A DNA stretch of 9,959 nucleotides. It comes from Thermoplasmata archaeon M9B2D (GTDB lineage: Archaea; Thermoplasmatota; E2; DHVEG-1). The position numbers and the translations under genes are program-made. Below the pieces are notes generated by a model, which saw nothing but the letters and a program-made list of their open reading frames with translations, was not told the origin of the DNA and searched no databases. Below, piece by piece: positions 1 to 6,409 of the stretch (the stretch's first letter is position 1; each line of letters opens with the position of its first letter). The stretch spans positions 1 to 9,959 of the forward strand of contig MUGD01000073.1 of NCBI GenBank assembly GCA_002900555.1, written 5' to 3'.

Positions 1-606
1 GAACCTATTGGTAACTGCCCTCGTCTTGAAAAGTTGATTCTCAATACGAATGCAATCTCCTCCATTGACCTGACTCCCTTATCTGCATGTGTAAGGCTCA
101 AAATTCTAAGCATAACATCGAACAAGCTGGAAACCATTGATTTACGCCCTCTTGTAAGATGCAGAGAATTGGAAGCGCTTGAACTATCAGATAATCTACT
201 GAACAATATTGACCTATATCCTCTGAAGGACTGCAAGAATCTGAAATGGCTGTATCTTGCTGATAATCAGCTTCATGAGATTGATCTTAGTCCTTTCAAT
301 GGCCATTCAAAGCTCCAGTACCTTGTTCTCTCTGGAAACAGACTGTCGAGTATCGATTTGTCGCCATTAGAAAATGCGCATGATTTGAGATATCTGCACC
401 TGAATGAAAACGCTATCAGCTCAGTCGATATATCTGTATTATTTCAATGTGAGCAACTTGAGTCATTTGCTGTTGACGAATATGTATCAATCAGTGCTAA
501 CCATAAACTAAAACACCAGCATTACTTCCCTGAGCCGATTAATGAAATTCTCGATGATGTTGAATGGGAACATGAAATGGGAGAACATCGTCGCGTGCTT
601 TCATAA
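1..606 (+). CDS. Leucine-rich repeat protein, 3' part (5' end outside window)
   Basis: The reading frame is open from base 1 to the TAA at 604-606, so the gene begins left of the window; the TTG at 34 is internal. The protein is a run of LRRs with an exact 24-residue (72-bp) period. The conserved I-D-L motif recurs at bases 64, 136, 208, 280, 352 and 424 (V-D-I in the last). The repeat consensus is IDLxPLxxCxxLxxLxLxxN followed by xLxx. After the last repeat comes a C-terminal segment with LESFAVDEYV and a charged tail ending EHRRVLS. The visible part shows no signal peptide or membrane segment, so a cytoplasmic protein-interaction role is likely; no partner can be named. The gene directly downstream is a paralogue with the same repeat and the same C-terminal cap. 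LRR family membership is certain; the function is unknown. Confidence 0.9.
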   Translation, partial: EPIGNCPRLEKLILNTNAISSIDLTPLSACVRLKILSITSNKLETIDLRPLVRCRELEALELSDNLLNNIDLYPLKDCKNLKWLYLADNQLHEIDLSPFNGHSKLQYLVLSGNRLSSIDLSPLENAHDLRYLHLNENAISSVDISVLFQCEQLESFAVDEYVSISANHKLKHQHYFPEPINEILDDVEWEHEMGEHRRVLS

Positions 607-636
607 TGTCTATATTAAAGTGATTGGACTTGGTGA

Positions 637-642
637 TTTTTT
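637..642 (+). terminator. Possible T-tract terminator after first LRR gene
   Basis: A run of six T lies 30 bases past the first LRR stop codon. Archaeal RNA polymerase can terminate at T-runs without a hairpin. No strong stem precedes it, so support is weak. The rest of the 126-base gap holds the candidate promoter of the next gene and nothing else I recognise. Confidence 0.25.
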
Positions 643-690
643 CAGGATTCATCCTCGGTCTAAGCGACGGCAATTGAGCGATTGTAGATA

Positions 691-700
691 TTTAGATATA
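691..700 (+). promoter_or_regulatory. Candidate TATA box for second LRR gene
   Basis: TTTAGATATA resembles the archaeal TATA element. It lies about 45-54 bases before the ATG at 745. Initiation about 25 bases downstream would give a short leader of about 20 bases containing the AGGTG ribosome binding site at 731-735. This spacing suggests the second LRR gene has its own transcript. Confidence 0.45.
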
Positions 701-744
701 ATAGTGATGCAGTCACATAATTCAGTAAACAGGTGCAGACACTT

Positions 745-1581
745 ATGACAAAGATTCGCATTGATTATAGAATTGAGAATGGTATTGAGCTCTATATGTT
801 GGTAGATGAATCTGCTACTAAAGTGGATATGAGTGGACGAAGTATTGTTGACCTAGATTTAGAATCATTGGTAAAATGCAAGAACCTCACTGAACTTGAC
901 CTCACTGGTAATTGGCTTCGAACAGTAGATTTGCAATCCCTTGAGGAATGCCCGAGTCTTGAGAGACTTAAGATAGGATCGAATCTACTTTCATCGATTC
1001 AACTCGATCCTCTTTCACACTGTACTAATCTGATTTTTCTCTCGCTGGATGTCAATAAATTGAATCGTATAGATATTCGCCCGCTTGCCCAATGTTGCCA
1101 GCTGGAAGAGCTATATCTTCAATCCAACAACCTTCATGAGATTGACCTCGCCACATTGAGCTATAATTCTCTCCTCCGTTTCCTTAGATTGGACAATAAC
1201 GAATTGTACGGTATTGACCTCGATCCATTGAGCCATTGTACGCGTTTTCAAGAACTCTTTCTTGAGCAGAATAAAATCAGTAGTATCGACCTGCATCCTT
1301 TGGCAAGGTGCGAAAATCTTGAAGGGCTTTGGCTGAGAAATATTGGAATTCTTAGTATCGATTTACTTCCTTTAAAAGATTGCAATAACTTACTCTGGTT
1401 AGATTTGAGTGAAAACCATATGAAAACTGTAGATATTAGTCCTCTATATCATTGTAGCAGTTTAGAGTCATTCATGATTGATGAAACAGTTCCTCTTATG
1501 GCTGATATTGAATTGCAGAATGAAAAATGGAATCCTGTTTTGGAGACGTACCATTCTCGTGTTTTTTGGATAGGCAAATAA
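745..1581 (+). CDS. Leucine-rich repeat protein (24-residue repeats, cysteine column)
   Basis: This 278-residue protein consists of a short N-terminal strand region (MTKIRIDYRI...), eight LRR units of exactly 24 residues and a C-terminal cap. The repeat consensus is IDLxPLxxCxxLxxLxLxxN plus xLxx. Cysteine stands at repeat position 9 in eight of nine occurrences; the exception reads L-S-Y-N. The cap (LESFMIDETV) matches the cap of the preceding gene (LESFAVDEYV), so the two are tandem paralogues. There is no signal sequence or membrane helix, which suggests a cytoplasmic scaffold or binding protein with an unknown partner. An in-frame GTG at 733 exists, but it lies inside AGGTG (731-735), which fits better as the ribosome binding site for the ATG at 745. 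LRR proteins are numerous in Asgard archaea, where roles beside small GTPases have been proposed; nothing here proves that role. Confidence 0.92.
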   Translation: MTKIRIDYRIENGIELYMLVDESATKVDMSGRSIVDLDLESLVKCKNLTELDLTGNWLRTVDLQSLEECPSLERLKIGSNLLSSIQLDPLSHCTNLIFLSLDVNKLNRIDIRPLAQCCQLEELYLQSNNLHEIDLATLSYNSLLRFLRLDNNELYGIDLDPLSHCTRFQELFLEQNKISSIDLHPLARCENLEGLWLRNIGILSIDLLPLKDCNNLLWLDLSENHMKTVDISPLYHCSSLESFMIDETVPLMADIELQNEKWNPVLETYHSRVFWIGK

Positions 1582-1646
1582 TAGGTCATATCTCGGTGAC
1601 ACTAGCCCTAATCTAATCCTCATGTAGAATATCCTCTGTGAGTATC

Positions 1647-2309
1647 ATGACAAGTCCAGATGAGATTGCTGCTAGAACAACAATTCGAATTGCTGGAGCT
1701 TTTCAGGAGATTCGCGACAGCTGGGTTCGGAGACTAGACTCCTATTATAATCAAGTTGATTCTCTCCTAGAAGGACAATGGTTTGACTTGGAGGACTTTG
1801 CTGGAATTGTTCGTGAATCCCGTTTAGCATCTCGCGAAGCAATTGATGGTCTTGGTAACGATTTAAGTTCGGAGCTTATCCATGCTTCAAATGGAATTAT
1901 CACTCGATATGAAGCTGAGAGAGCATCGCTTCAAGAGGAGATTAATGACCTTCGAAGTTCTCTATCGCGTGCCCTCTCTGGTGATGCGAATGCAATTCGT
2001 AGAGAGAATGAAGCCTTACGTCTGGCAATCATCTCGGTTCCTGAATATAGCCTACTTGAGATAATTCGCAAGAATAGACGTCTGTCCTATGATGAACTTG
2101 CAGACATTTCTGGTCTGAGTAAAGGTAAAGCGCGAAAGCTTGTCAAGGAGTTGGCAACTCGTGGGTATATTGCTATTGATAAGAAGACAAAGCCTCATTC
2201 TGTGGTCTTTCTTTCCTGTCCTTGGTCCGCATCTGAGCCAGAGATTCAGTATACCCTTGAAACGAATCCGGGAAACCAAAATCCTGCTAAACGAGCGCTG
2301 TACTTATAG
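1647..2309 (+). CDS. Coiled-coil plus winged-helix DNA-binding protein, putative regulator
   Basis: This 220-residue soluble protein has two visible parts. Residues about 10-127 are mostly helical and charged, with a likely coiled coil at about 80-127 (heptad-like stretch through YEAERASLQEEINDLRSSLS). Residues about 132-192 form a winged helix-turn-helix: a first helix YSLLEIIRKN, then LSYDELADISGLSKGKARKL as helix-turn-recognition helix, and a wing around GYIAIDKKTKPHSVVFL. This pattern is of the MarR/TrmB/ArsR general type. The coiled coil would serve dimerisation or partner binding. The C-terminal 25 residues look disordered. The start is uncertain: ATG 1647 has GTGAG at 1638-1642 just upstream, while a GTG at 1638 would add three residues. 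It sits between the LRR genes and a redox operon, and its target is unknown. It could be a chromatin or architectural protein instead of a classical regulator. Confidence 0.8.
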   Translation: MTSPDEIAARTTIRIAGAFQEIRDSWVRRLDSYYNQVDSLLEGQWFDLEDFAGIVRESRLASREAIDGLGNDLSSELIHASNGIITRYEAERASLQEEINDLRSSLSRALSGDANAIRRENEALRLAIISVPEYSLLEIIRKNRRLSYDELADISGLSKGKARKLVKELATRGYIAIDKKTKPHSVVFLSCPWSASEPEIQYTLETNPGNQNPAKRALYL

Positions 2310-2393
2310 GAAGGGCGGTTGTGCGTCCTTGATGCAGAACGTTAAAAGGAAAATGAGTAGAGTTCCACATCCCATTTATCATGAGGTTTAGGA

Positions 2394-2966
2394 ATGGAAC
2401 CCGGAAAATTGGCTATGGTTGGATTGACTGTTGCAATTGTCATTATTGGTCTCACAGTCGGTGTATCTCTTTTTGCTTTCCAGACCTCAGGAAATTCTGA
2501 TACTGATTCACATCTTACAGGAATCACCACAGATAGAGATCTACTAGAACTTGGACTTCAGGTTCCTGATAGTTGGTCATTTGCGATGTCTGATGGAACG
2601 ACACTGAACTTGGATGATCTTAGTGGTGAGATAATCCTTGTTGACCTCATGGCAACATGGTGCAGTTCTTGTGTTATACAGAACTCGGATTTGGAAACAG
2701 TGTATGAGAGTCTTGCAGGATCCTTAGTCATTATCTCTCTCTCTGTGGATGTCAGTGAAACAACTTCAATGTTGAATGACTACAAGACCACAAAGGGACT
2801 TCCTTGGGATCATGGTCTGGATTCTAATAGCGCATTCACAATATACTTCGGTGTGACGAATATACCATCACTGGTTCTCATCGATGGTGATGGCTACTTC
2901 AGATTCTATCATATTGGCACATGGAGTGCAGCAAGCATTTCTGATAGAGTAGAAAGCATAATGTAG
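2394..2966 (+). CDS. Membrane-anchored TlpA/ResA-like thioredoxin-fold protein
   Basis: This 190-residue protein has one N-terminal membrane helix at about residues 7-29, serving as an uncleaved anchor or signal sequence. A linker of about 25 polar residues follows, then a thioredoxin fold. The strand ILVDLMATWC leads into the active site W-C-S-S-C (Cys90 and Cys93). The cis-proline motif appears as TNIPSLVLID with Pro158. The spacing and the WCxxC with an acidic-strand lead-in match the TlpA/ResA/AhpC-TSA superfamily, which reduces disulfides outside the cytoplasmic membrane. The start is well set by GAGGT at 2383-2387, six bases before the ATG. The next gene starts 11 bases downstream and encodes a CcdA-like membrane protein, the usual electron donor for such proteins, so the pair is almost certainly one operon. 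The physiological substrate (haem-apoprotein cysteines or other secreted disulfides) cannot be told from sequence. Confidence 0.88.
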   Translation: MEPGKLAMVGLTVAIVIIGLTVGVSLFAFQTSGNSDTDSHLTGITTDRDLLELGLQVPDSWSFAMSDGTTLNLDDLSGEIILVDLMATWCSSCVIQNSDLETVYESLAGSLVIISLSVDVSETTSMLNDYKTTKGLPWDHGLDSNSAFTIYFGVTNIPSLVLIDGDGYFRFYHIGTWSAASISDRVESIM

Positions 2967-2977
2967 GAGCCAATAGA

Positions 2978-3676
2978 GTGCAAGGCGTCATTGAGCTCCT
3001 ACTGATGCTGTCCGGAGTAATTGGCTCTGGTTTGTATATTGCTCTGTCACCATGTCTATTTCCTCTTCTCCCTCTATTTCTGTTGAACAGTCTCCAGACT
3101 ATGGATAGTCGAAAACGAAGTCTGATTGTGACAGGAACCTTGGTTGCAGGGATGCTAATATCGATTGGAGTGTTTGCGATTATTGCATACCTAGCTACAT
3201 CTGTTGGCTCTTTCCTGTTGACCAACTTTACTAATCTCCAAGCTATACTAGGAGTCTTCATTCTCTTCTTTGGAGTACTCATGTTATCAGAAACTCTCAG
3301 AAACCTGCTTCATTTGTCACGACTTAGTATGAGAGGACAGCCAGAAAAGCCATCAAACCTAAGGCAAGTGTTTTTTGTTGGTCTGGGATATACCTTGATG
3401 GCAGCTCCTTGCGCAGGTCCTTCAATACTAGCGATTGTTTCAATTTTCGGTGCGCAATCAAATCTCATCGTTCTTGCTTTTATGTTAATTCTTGTTTCGA
3501 TTGCAATTGCTGTTCCATATTTTGCCCTCGCACTTGTTACAGGAGAGGCAAGGACACGAATGACAAAATCACTCAGCAGCCAAACAAGAAGAATAGAAAT
3601 CATAGCAGGCGTCATATTGATTATTATTGGAGTAATTTTGATACTCCCATTATTTGGTATTCGTCTATACATTTGA
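2978..3676 (+). CDS. ccdA: CcdA/DsbD-like transmembrane thiol-disulfide electron carrier
   Basis: This 232-residue protein has about six membrane helices: residues about 8-36, 48-74, 85-107, 130-158, 162-188 and 205-229. Two family motifs carry the redox cysteines: LSPCLFPLLP near the start (Cys26) and MAAPCAGPS in the fourth helix (Cys145). These are the two cysteines that, in the CcdA/DsbD-beta family, cycle between dithiol and disulfide while moving reducing equivalents from cytoplasmic thioredoxin to the outside. The length is typical of CcdA. It starts with GTG at 2978; AGGAG at 2965-2969 overlaps the upstream stop codon and is correctly spaced. It lies directly behind the TlpA-like gene, its likely acceptor. 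No cytochrome c maturation genes are seen here, so the role may be general extracytoplasmic thiol reduction. The symbol is given by family resemblance only. Confidence 0.87.
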   Translation: MQGVIELLLMLSGVIGSGLYIALSPCLFPLLPLFLLNSLQTMDSRKRSLIVTGTLVAGMLISIGVFAIIAYLATSVGSFLLTNFTNLQAILGVFILFFGVLMLSETLRNLLHLSRLSMRGQPEKPSNLRQVFFVGLGYTLMAAPCAGPSILAIVSIFGAQSNLIVLAFMLILVSIAIAVPYFALALVTGEARTRMTKSLSSQTRRIEIIAGVILIIIGVILILPLFGIRLYI

Positions 3677-3691
3677 ATGACCTACATCTTT

Positions 3692-3708
3692 CAGAAAATG
3701 TAAAAAAC
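3692..3708 (+). promoter_or_regulatory. Possible promoter region for S9 peptidase gene
   Basis: The 46-base gap before the peptidase gene contains a purine-rich AT stretch, GAAAATGTAAAAAAC, centred about 23 bases before the ATG at 3723. No ribosome binding site precedes that ATG. Together these would fit a leaderless transcript. The TATA match is poor, so readthrough from the redox operon is an alternative. Confidence 0.25.
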
Positions 3709-3722
3709 AGTTTGCCAATCCT

Positions 3723-5579
3723 ATGTTTATGCAATCAGGGAGAAAGATTGACCTTGATTCGTTAATGAATCTACCAGATATTAGAGACGTGCTTGTTTCA
3801 CCTGACAAGAGACATGCTGCTCTGATGATCAATCGAGTCCATGATAATTGTGATGTATTCCTTGGAAACACGCAAGAAAAGAGTGAACTAATCGCGCTGA
3901 CTGACACGTCCGAATACACAATTCTTCGAGACTGGGCGCCGGACTCTCGATCAATTATTGTTGCAGAGGACAAGGATCGAAATGAGCGAATAACGCTCTA
4001 TCGTGTTTTTCTTGATTCCCCAGGCGAAATGTTGCCTATCACAGAGGTGAATCCGAACCACTTCATGAGAGGCGGATATTTCGGACCTGATGGCGATTTA
4101 ATCGTATATGCTGTCAATTATGATTATGATATCAAGAAAGAAACAGAGACCTATCGCATCGTTGTACAAGACATTGAAACTAATCGGAAGACTGTAATCG
4201 CTAGACCAGATAAACCGACATATACACAATTGTCCGTCGAACCAAGAGGGAAATATGTTCTATATAGTAGGTCTGACGAGAATCCCTCAGGAATTCAGTG
4301 GTGGATTGCATCTATTGATGGGAACGAAGATAAAGAAATTCTGAATTTTGGGCCGACAGCCAAGGTTTTTGCCGATTGGACTTTCGATGGAAGAATCTTA
4401 TTCAATACAGATACCCTTCAAGGCAAACGACACGATTCTGTGGCTATTGGCCTTCTTGAACTGTCTGATGATGAAATACAGTGGTTGACAAAACCTTCTG
4501 CAACCGAACCGTATGATGATTCATTCGCACCAAAATATAGTCAACATATTGTAATGGTACGTCAGCGAGAAGCACGCAATCGGTGTTTTATTCTCGATTT
4601 AGAGCTAGCTACATTCAGGGATGTTACTCCCGCAAAAGGAAATCTACTTCCACTTACATCAATCAGCTCGAATGATTGGCTAGGTCTGTATTATAGCTCC
4701 ATAAGTCCAAAGGAACTCGTTAGGTTCGATCCTAGGAATCCAAACCCACGTGACTACATAATCATGACAGATATGTTGGCAAGAAGTAACATCAAGTCTG
4801 ATGACCTCACACCTGCTGAAGATTTCAGATGGATCTCAGTAGACAATACAATGGTCCATGGATGGTTCTATAGGCCCAAAGAAGCCAACGAGAAGACTCT
4901 TGTCTATGTTCATGGAGGACCAACTGCGCACTCTGAAGATATGCTAAATATCTCTATCCAATTCTTTTGTTCCAGAGGTTATAGTGTGCTTGATCCGAAC
5001 TATAGAGGTTCCACCGGCTATGGTGTGAATTATAGAGAACTCATTAAGAAAGATGGGTGGGGTGGCTATGATTTGGATGATGTTCGGACAGGTGTGTTAA
5101 CCCTGTTTGAGAAAGGACTTGCTAAGCCCAGCAAGGTCGGCATCTTTGGTACCAGTTATGGCGGCTATATGAGTTGGAATGCAATAACTCACTTCTCTCG
5201 AGACGTAGTTGCTGCAGCAGCTCCCATTTGTGGAATGACAGACTTAGTTGTTGATTATGAGACCACACGACCTGATCTTCGTCCTTATTCTGAAGAGATG
5301 CTTGGAGGATCTCCTACAGACGTCCCAGAAATCTATAATCAGCGTTCTCCCATAAATTATGTCGAAAATATCAAAGGAAACCTCCTCATCATACAAGGTC
5401 TTCAAGATCCGAATGTTACTAAGAAAAATGTGTTTGAAGTCGAAAAACGGCTGAACGCTCATGCGATCAAATACGAGAAACTTGTCTTTGAAGATGAAGG
5501 CCATGGAATATCTAAGGATAAGAATGTGAAAACTCTTCTAATCCGCCTTGCGAGTTTCTTTGATGTTTCTCTTTCTTGA
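3723..5579 (+). CDS. S9-family serine peptidase (prolyl oligopeptidase / acylaminoacyl peptidase type)
   Basis: This 618-residue protein has the standard two-domain S9 layout. Residues about 10-360 form a beta-propeller with repeated WAPDSR, SPDKR and GPDGD type blade motifs. Residues about 365-618 form an alpha/beta hydrolase. The catalytic triad is intact: Ser478 in GTSYGGY, Asp562 in QGLQDPNV and His594 in DEGHG. The oxyanion-hole motif HGGP lies at 397-400, and NYRGSTGYG follows at 426-434. No signal peptide is present, so it acts in the cytoplasm, probably cleaving short peptides in peptide turnover; the propeller would limit substrate size. The length matches archaeal acylaminoacyl-peptidase relatives. 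ATG 3723 is the first start; ATG 3729 is an alternative, and neither has a clear ribosome binding site. The 3' end is T-rich and faces the convergent cofE gene 17 bases away. The exact substrate preference cannot be read from sequence. Confidence 0.93.
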   Translation: MFMQSGRKIDLDSLMNLPDIRDVLVSPDKRHAALMINRVHDNCDVFLGNTQEKSELIALTDTSEYTILRDWAPDSRSIIVAEDKDRNERITLYRVFLDSPGEMLPITEVNPNHFMRGGYFGPDGDLIVYAVNYDYDIKKETETYRIVVQDIETNRKTVIARPDKPTYTQLSVEPRGKYVLYSRSDENPSGIQWWIASIDGNEDKEILNFGPTAKVFADWTFDGRILFNTDTLQGKRHDSVAIGLLELSDDEIQWLTKPSATEPYDDSFAPKYSQHIVMVRQREARNRCFILDLELATFRDVTPAKGNLLPLTSISSNDWLGLYYSSISPKELVRFDPRNPNPRDYIIMTDMLARSNIKSDDLTPAEDFRWISVDNTMVHGWFYRPKEANEKTLVYVHGGPTAHSEDMLNISIQFFCSRGYSVLDPNYRGSTGYGVNYRELIKKDGWGGYDLDDVRTGVLTLFEKGLAKPSKVGIFGTSYGGYMSWNAITHFSRDVVAAAAPICGMTDLVVDYETTRPDLRPYSEEMLGGSPTDVPEIYNQRSPINYVENIKGNLLIIQGLQDPNVTKKNVFEVEKRLNAHAIKYEKLVFEDEGHGISKDKNVKTLLIRLASFFDVSLS

Positions 5580-5596
5580 GAAATGGCACTCGAATT

Positions 5597-6409
5597 CTAA
5601 TGTTGTAAGAAGAGATCCTCTGTCTTTTCTCGAAGTATGTCTTTTGCTATTTCTTTTGATTCTGTCCAATCTATGCCTCTTATTATAGCAACTGGTATTC
5701 CTTCATCAGCCTGTCCCATGACGAGTTCGGAAGCGGCTGCAAGTTCGTCTGCAATACACACTAACGAAGACTTGAGTTCACGACCAAATAGATCTCTTTG
5801 TCCAGCATTAACAGTAAAAGGAGACATACCAGATAGACCAATAGCCAGATTGACTGCACCCCTTCTCCACGGACGCCCCTGTGTATCAGTAATAATCACG
5901 GGAATCCTGAATCCGTAAACCTGTGATAGTGACTTGCTGATCTCATTTGCAGATTTGTCAGAATCATCAGGGAGCAGAACATAGTATCCTTCGGGAGCAT
6001 TACTCTCATCAATCCCTGACATATCAGTTATGAAGCCATGTTTTGTTCTTGTGATGAGTACAGGTTCCTCACGAATAATCTCTTGCGCCTCATTGAGAGC
6101 AGCCTGTATTTTCAGAGGTTTGCGTTCATTTGAAAGAGCAAGCCTCTCTGCACTTGGAGACACAATAATATCTGCGGTCTTGACTAATCTTCCTTCAGCT
6201 ATAGAAACAACTGTGTGAGCAATCACAACAATATCTCTCTTCTTGATTTCCTGTCGGTTCTTCTTCATTGTTCGAAGAATCATTAGAGCTAAATTGTCAC
6301 TTTGTGTAATTTTTGGTAGTCCAGAAATAGGAATTATCTCGACCGTACTCGAGTTCGTTTGATGTTTATTCTCCTTAGAGGAATCACTCTGTTTCTGATT
6401 CAAACGCAT
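5597..6409 (-). CDS. cofE: CofE-family coenzyme F420-0:L-glutamate ligase
   Basis: This 270-residue protein belongs to the CofE family, which adds gamma-linked glutamates to F420-0 using GTP. Family segments in order: VEIIPISGLP (23-32), VVSIAEGR (67-74), HGFITDMSGIDESN (124-137), LLPDDSDKSA (145-154), VIITDTQGRPWRRG (171-184), AIGLSG (189-194), RDLFGREL (205-212) and the C-terminal ADELAAASELVMGQADEGIP. The start is ATG 6409: GGAGGAGGT (complement of 6415-6423) precedes it by five bases, and the TTG at 6415 overlaps that site. Two oddities are visible. A polar extension of about 22 residues lies before the usual start of the family. The motif usually written VSKAEGR reads VSIAEGR, with Ile in place of Lys. 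The gene overlaps the end of the upstream ECF S gene by 26 bases, so translation is probably coupled. Confidence 0.9.
   Translation of the reverse strand: MRLNQKQSDSSKENKHQTNSSTVEIIPISGLPKITQSDNLALMILRTMKKNRQEIKKRDIVVIAHTVVSIAEGRLVKTADIIVSPSAERLALSNERKPLKIQAALNEAQEIIREEPVLITRTKHGFITDMSGIDESNAPEGYYVLLPDDSDKSANEISKSLSQVYGFRIPVIITDTQGRPWRRGAVNLAIGLSGMSPFTVNAGQRDLFGRELKSSLVCIADELAAASELVMGQADEGIPVAIIRGIDWTESKEIAKDILREKTEDLFLQH

Noticed and set aside
542..748. 68-codon frame on the + strand between the two LRR genes
   Set aside because: It overlaps the end of the first LRR gene and the start of the second in another frame, has no ribosome binding site, and its peptide has no recognisable pattern.
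1..1581. 72-bp periodic DNA as a possible tandem repeat or CRISPR-like array
   Set aside because: The period is explained by protein-level LRR units; the DNA copies are well diverged and there are no identical repeats with spacers.
2311..2330. Small hairpin AAGGGCG / CGTCCTT after the winged-helix gene
   Set aside because: Seven pairs including one G-U, with no T-tract behind it; too weak to call a terminator.
2899..3282. 127-codon frame on the - strand opposite the redox genes
   Set aside because: It lies antisense to two genes with clear family motifs; its Arg/Ser-rich composition is typical of antisense shadow frames.
5637..5918. 93-codon frame on the + strand inside cofE
   Set aside because: Antisense shadow of the well-supported CofE reading frame; no independent signal.
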